DNA of 64,000 bases from Coprococcus aceti (GTDB lineage: Bacteria; Bacillota; Clostridia; Lachnospirales; Lachnospiraceae): the NCBI RefSeq assembly GCF_025567285.1, contig NZ_JAOQJT010000008.1, forward strand, positions 62,001 through 126,000. The letters run 5' to 3'. Numbering within the stretch: the stretch's first letter is position 1; every line of letters starts with the position of its first letter. The notes beneath the pieces were generated by a model. It was not told where the DNA came from. It was given only the letters and a program-made list of their open reading frames with translations, and ran no database searches. This document shows, one piece after another, positions 60,789 through 64,000 of this stretch. The position numbers were made by a program, and so were the translations under genes.

Positions 60789-61616
60789 ATGTCAAATTGC
60801 AAAGTAATTGCTCTGACTAACCAGAAAGGTGGTGTCGGAAAAACAACCACAGCGGTCAATCTGGGTGTAAGTCTGGTGCAGCAGGGTAAAAAAGTCCTGC
60901 TGATTGATGCCGATGCACAGGCAAATCTCACGATGGCTCTGGGTTATAACAGACCAGACGATATTCCCATAACGCTCTCTACTGTGATGCAGAACATCAT
61001 AGACGATAAAACGCTTGATGCTTCACAGGGTATTATCCATTACAGAGAGGGCGTTGACCTGCTTCCGTCAAACATTGAGCTGTCGGGCTTTGAGGTAAGG
61101 CTAATCAATGCAATGAGCCGTGAGCGTGTGCTGAAAATCTATGTCAATGAGGTTAAAAAGAATTACGATTATGTGCTTATTGATTGTATGCCGAGCTTAG
61201 GCATGATAACCATCAATGCTCTGGCGGCGGCTGACAGCGTGATTATCCCGACACAGCCCCACTATCTCTCGGCTAAAGGTCTGGAGCTTTTGCTTCGCTC
61301 CGTATCAATGGTCAAGCGGCAAATCAACCCAAAGCTGCGGATAGACGGTATCTTAATGACTATGGTAATGCCCCGTACCAACATTTCTAAGGAAATTACG
61401 GCAACGGTCAAAAGTGCATACGGTAAGAAAATCAAGGTATTTGATACCGAGATACCTCATTCTATCCGTGCGGTGGAAGCTACCGCAGAAGGCAAAAGTA
61501 TTTTTGCTTACGACAAAAGCGGCAAGGTTGCCGCAGCCTATGAGCAGTTAGGAAAGGAGGTGGCAGAGATTGGCGAGAAGCAGAGAAACCAAAATCGAGC
61601 TGACCGCATACGATGA
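60789..61616 (+). CDS. parA: ParA/Soj-type partition ATPase
   Basis: 275 residues. Deviant Walker A KGGVGKTT, Walker A' VLLIDADAQANLT and Walker B VLIDCMPSLG. Helps keep the excised element. AAAGGAGG before the ATG. The last 47 bases overlap parB, in another frame, so the C-terminus is Gln/Arg-rich (KQRNQNRADRIR). Confidence 0.95.
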   Translation: MSNCKVIALTNQKGGVGKTTTAVNLGVSLVQQGKKVLLIDADAQANLTMALGYNRPDDIPITLSTVMQNIIDDKTLDASQGIIHYREGVDLLPSNIELSGFEVRLINAMSRERVLKIYVNEVKKNYDYVLIDCMPSLGMITINALAAADSVIIPTQPHYLSAKGLELLLRSVSMVKRQINPKLRIDGILMTMVMPRTNISKEITATVKSAYGKKIKVFDTEIPHSIRAVEATAEGKSIFAYDKSGKVAAAYEQLGKEVAEIGEKQRNQNRADRIR

Positions 61617-62517
61617 CCTTTTTCAGACGGACGAAAGCCGTGAGGAAGCAAAGCTAAGCAAGATACGGGATATTCCCATATCGGAGATTGACGAGTTTCC
61701 AGACCACCCGTTCAAGGTTTTGATGGACGAAGATATGGAACAACTTGTTGAGAGTATCAAGCGGAACGGTGTAATGACCCCTGCGACAGTTCGCTTAAAA
61801 GAGGACGGACGGTATGAGCTTATCAGTGGTCACAGGCGAAAAAAGGCTTGTGAACTTGCAGGACTTGAAACGCTGAAATGCGAGGTCAAAGAGCTTACCC
61901 GTGATGAAGCCATTATTGTTATGGTGGAAAGTAATCTCCAACGCTCTGTTATTTTGCCGAGTGAGAAAGCGTTTGCGTATAAAATGCGGTTGGAAGCTAT
62001 GAAACGACAGGCAGGCAGACCCCCAAAAGAAAATGCGTCGCCATTGGCGACTAATTTATCAAAAGGGCGTTCTGATGAGGAATTAGGAGAACTTGTTGGA
62101 GAAAGCAAAGACCAGATACGCCGCTATATCCGTCTAACGGAGCTTGTTCCCGAAATCCTGCAAATGGTAGATGAAAGGCAGATTGCTTTTCGTCCTGCGG
62201 TTGAGGTTTCTTATCTGACCGAGGAACAGCAATACACCCTGCTTGAAGCAATGGAGTACAACGATGCTACCCCGTCATTGGCACAGGCTATCAAAATGAA
62301 GAAGTATAACCAAGATGGCAAGCTCACTTCCGAGGTTATCCAGTCCATTATGGAGGAAGAAAAGCCCAATCAGAAGGAAAAACCTGCTTTCCGTGACGAG
62401 AGGATAACCAAGCTCATTCCAAAGACTGTTCCCAGAGGGCAGGAAACGGATTTTGTTGTCAAGGCGTTGGAGTTTTATAACCGACACTTGCAGCGGAACA
62501 AGGCTCACGAGAGATAG
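61570..62517 (+). CDS. parB: ParB/Spo0J-like partition protein
   Basis: 315 residues. ParB N-terminal nuclease/CTPase fold: IDEFPDHPFKVLMDEDMEQLVESI, SGHRRKKACELAG, and ESNLQRSVILPSEKAFAYKM; then an HTH (DEELGELVGESKDQIRRYIRLTEL in part) and a charged C-terminus. TTG 61570 with AAAGGAGG 8 bases upstream; it overlaps parA by 47 bases. Confidence 0.93.
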   Translation: MARSRETKIELTAYDDLFQTDESREEAKLSKIRDIPISEIDEFPDHPFKVLMDEDMEQLVESIKRNGVMTPATVRLKEDGRYELISGHRRKKACELAGLETLKCEVKELTRDEAIIVMVESNLQRSVILPSEKAFAYKMRLEAMKRQAGRPPKENASPLATNLSKGRSDEELGELVGESKDQIRRYIRLTELVPEILQMVDERQIAFRPAVEVSYLTEEQQYTLLEAMEYNDATPSLAQAIKMKKYNQDGKLTSEVIQSIMEEEKPNQKEKPAFRDERITKLIPKTVPRGQETDFVVKALEFYNRHLQRNKAHER

Positions 62518-62634
62518 CCACACACCGAGGGCGAGGTCTGCCCATTTGAGTGGATAGCCATCATTTTGGATTCCCCCTCTCCACACCTCACCCCCTAACT
62601 ACTGCCAGTAACTATCCGAGAAAAGAAATACTTT

Positions 62635-62661
62635 AAGCTGTCCATAACGGGCAGCTTTTTT
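62635..62661 (+). terminator. Terminator between parB and the adhesin gene
   Basis: AGCTGTCC-ATAAC-GGGCAGCT with one wobble pair, followed by TTTTTT. Confidence 0.8.
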
Positions 62662-62706
62662 CGGTCAGTAAGGCAAAATATTCAATCCAAATTACAGGAG
62701 GTAACT

Positions 62707-64000
62707 ATGAAAATCCCTAAATTGTTCAAAAAGGCTGCGGCTTTTGTAATGGCTGCGGTCACGGCATTATCCATAATGCCTGCGACGGCGTTTGCTGCGG
62801 GTGACATCGGGACGATTTCCTTTTCCCACACCTATGACAGCAACGGTAATGCGATGAGGTACAATTCCAGTGCGAATATCGGCGGCTATACCGCAGGCGG
62901 AACGGGAAATTATAAGTACCGTATGTTTGTGGACGGTGAGAATGCGTTTTGTATTCAGCCGGGAGTACCGCTGAAAACAGGAAACACCTTGAAAAAGGCT
63001 TCCTCTGATACTTGGAACGCCCTTTCAGCCAACCAGAAAAAGGCGGTTGGGCTTGCCCTGCTCTATGGGTATCAGGGCAACCGAAATAATCTGTCAGGAA
63101 GTGATGATGAAAAATGGCTTGCCACGCAGACCCTCGTATGGGAGTTTGTCACAGGTTGCCGTGAAGCCACAGGTTCATATAACCAGACAAGCACCACCGT
63201 TTACAGCCTGCACTTCGGTTCAAATTATGCCAACAGCGGAGCAAGGGCAGTGTATGACCAGATTGTTGCGATGCTGCGTGAGCATAACACCATTCCGAGC
63301 TTTATGTCGGGTGGTAAGAATGACATCACAAAGGAGCTTGCCTACAAGGACGGAAAGTACAGCATCACATTGAATGACAGCAACGGCGTGCTTTCTGATT
63401 ACAGCTTTTTAAGCTCTGACAGTAATGTGAGTGTATCGAAGTCTGGAAATAAGCTGACAATCAGCTCCACTGTAGCTATCAGCGGTTCTGTCCGCATTAC
63501 GGCAAAGAGGAACAATGTGCCGACTGTCAGCAGCAGTGCAAAGCTCATTGCCTATGGCGACCCGAACTTGCAGGATTTGGTAACAGGTGTGGAGAATGCT
63601 GATACCGTGTCTGCATATATCAATATCGAAACGCCGACAGGCACGATTGCCCTCAAAAAGACTTCTGAGGACGGAGTTGTGGAGGGCATCTCTTTTACAA
63701 TCAAAGGTGATAACTTCAATAAAACAGTTAAGACAGGAAAGGACGGCTCTGTCTCCGTGGAGGGATTATTCCCTGGCACTTATACGGTCACAGAACAGTC
63801 TATTGACCGTTATGAGCCGCAGAAAACCCAGACCGTCACACTTATCGGAGGAAAAACCTCTACTGTGACCTTCAGCAATACTTTGAAGCGTGGCAGTCTG
63901 GAAATCGTCAAGACTTCCGAGGACAATCTGGTGGAGGGAATGAAATTCCACCTTTATGGCACATCTTTAAGCGGCTTGCCTGTTGACGAGTATGCCGTGA
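62707..64000 (+). CDS. Thioester-domain and Cna-B surface protein, 5' part
   Basis: Open to the window end (431 codons). A signal peptide (KIPKLFKKAAAFVMAAVTAL, SIMPATAFA) is followed by a thioester domain with Cys in AFCIQPG and the partner Gln in LATQTLVWEF; such domains bind host or partner surfaces covalently. From about residue 315, Cna-B/SpaA-like repeats begin (GTIALKKTSEDGVVEG, then GSLEIVKTSEDNLVEG), whose Lys/Asn isopeptides stiffen the stalk. AGGAGG is 5 bases before ATG 62707. Probably the mating-pair adhesin of the element; any sortase signal is beyond the window. Confidence 0.9.
   Translation, partial: MKIPKLFKKAAAFVMAAVTALSIMPATAFAAGDIGTISFSHTYDSNGNAMRYNSSANIGGYTAGGTGNYKYRMFVDGENAFCIQPGVPLKTGNTLKKASSDTWNALSANQKKAVGLALLYGYQGNRNNLSGSDDEKWLATQTLVWEFVTGCREATGSYNQTSTTVYSLHFGSNYANSGARAVYDQIVAMLREHNTIPSFMSGGKNDITKELAYKDGKYSITLNDSNGVLSDYSFLSSDSNVSVSKSGNKLTISSTVAISGSVRITAKRNNVPTVSSSAKLIAYGDPNLQDLVTGVENADTVSAYINIETPTGTIALKKTSEDGVVEGISFTIKGDNFNKTVKTGKDGSVSVEGLFPGTYTVTEQSIDRYEPQKTQTVTLIGGKTSTVTFSNTLKRGSLEIVKTSEDNLVEGMKFHLYGTSLSGLPVDEYAV

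Larger units (their letters stand above)
60039..64000 (+). mobile_element. Left part of an integrative conjugative element at rlmD
   Basis: From the rlmD tail on, genes are those of Tn1549/CTn-like elements: a 59-residue protein, ParA, ParB and a thioester/Cna-B surface protein. Base composition rises again compared with the island. The element continues beyond the window; relaxase, type IV secretion and recombinase genes are not visible. Confidence 0.7.

Overview
The window looks like chromosome of a Gram-positive anaerobe of the Clostridia, most likely a Lachnospiraceae gut bacterium of the Coprococcus/Roseburia kind. This rests on strong AGGAGG ribosome binding sites, [FeFe]-hydrogenase maturases, a single-subunit-per-gene F1Fo ATP synthase operon, MutS2, YhaM-type exoribonuclease, an LtaS-like sulfatase and a Tn1549-like integrative element. 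The species is an inference; no rRNA or tRNA gene is visible.

Layout. 1-7245: an oligopeptide ABC transporter (permease end, two ATPases), an Amt-PII fusion, a choline-kinase-like phosphotransferase, an M20 hydrolase and a DeoR repressor, all on + and closely spaced; they read as one nitrogen/amine scavenging unit. 7362-9035: an orphan degenerate CbiE/CbiT-like methyltransferase, then a convergent HTH-S24 repressor with its own operator. 9036-9938: a gene-free stretch with a probable small RNA and a structured repeat. 9939-17004: a HAD gene and the full atpBEFHAGDC operon, ending in three stacked RNA structures. 17034-23765: PlsC behind an operator plus attenuator, a membrane-anchored unknown, HydG and HydF, a patatin lipase and a MATE exporter. 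23738-26457 (-): LtaS-like enzyme and HAD phosphatase. 26653-34666: exonuclease, AI-2E transporter, DUF815 ATPase, a 34-residue membrane protein, an AIR-synthase-like protein, TrmL, a WYL regulator and an ECF sigma/anti-sigma pair. 34736-39590 (-): two-component system and MutS2. 40012-43090: small membrane protein, YhaM and the complete rlmD.

From 43091 the character changes. About 16.4 kb of AT-richer DNA carries a defence operon: HTH protein, long HsdM, HsdS, HsdR with a C-terminal HTH-like extension, McrB with an EVE-like reader, McrC and RhuM. Around it lie unknown and decayed genes. The island is bounded by a direct duplication of the 3' third of rlmD (42536-43062 and 59512-60038). The second copy is 5'-truncated but has a new 3' tail, and leads into an integrative conjugative element (small protein, ParA, ParB, thioester/Cna-B adhesin running off the window). 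The simplest reading is serial insertion of mobile DNA at the rlmD 3' end, with the type I plus McrBC defence island between the two rlmD copies.

Most unusual items: the HsdRMS-McrBC-RhuM operon with extended HsdM and HTH-tailed HsdR; the duplicated rlmD boundary; the orphan CbiET-like protein without a SAM-binding glycine motif; the S24 repressor lacking both catalytic residues; atpB without a usable start in its conserved frame; and a probable unclassified RNA at 9184-9322.
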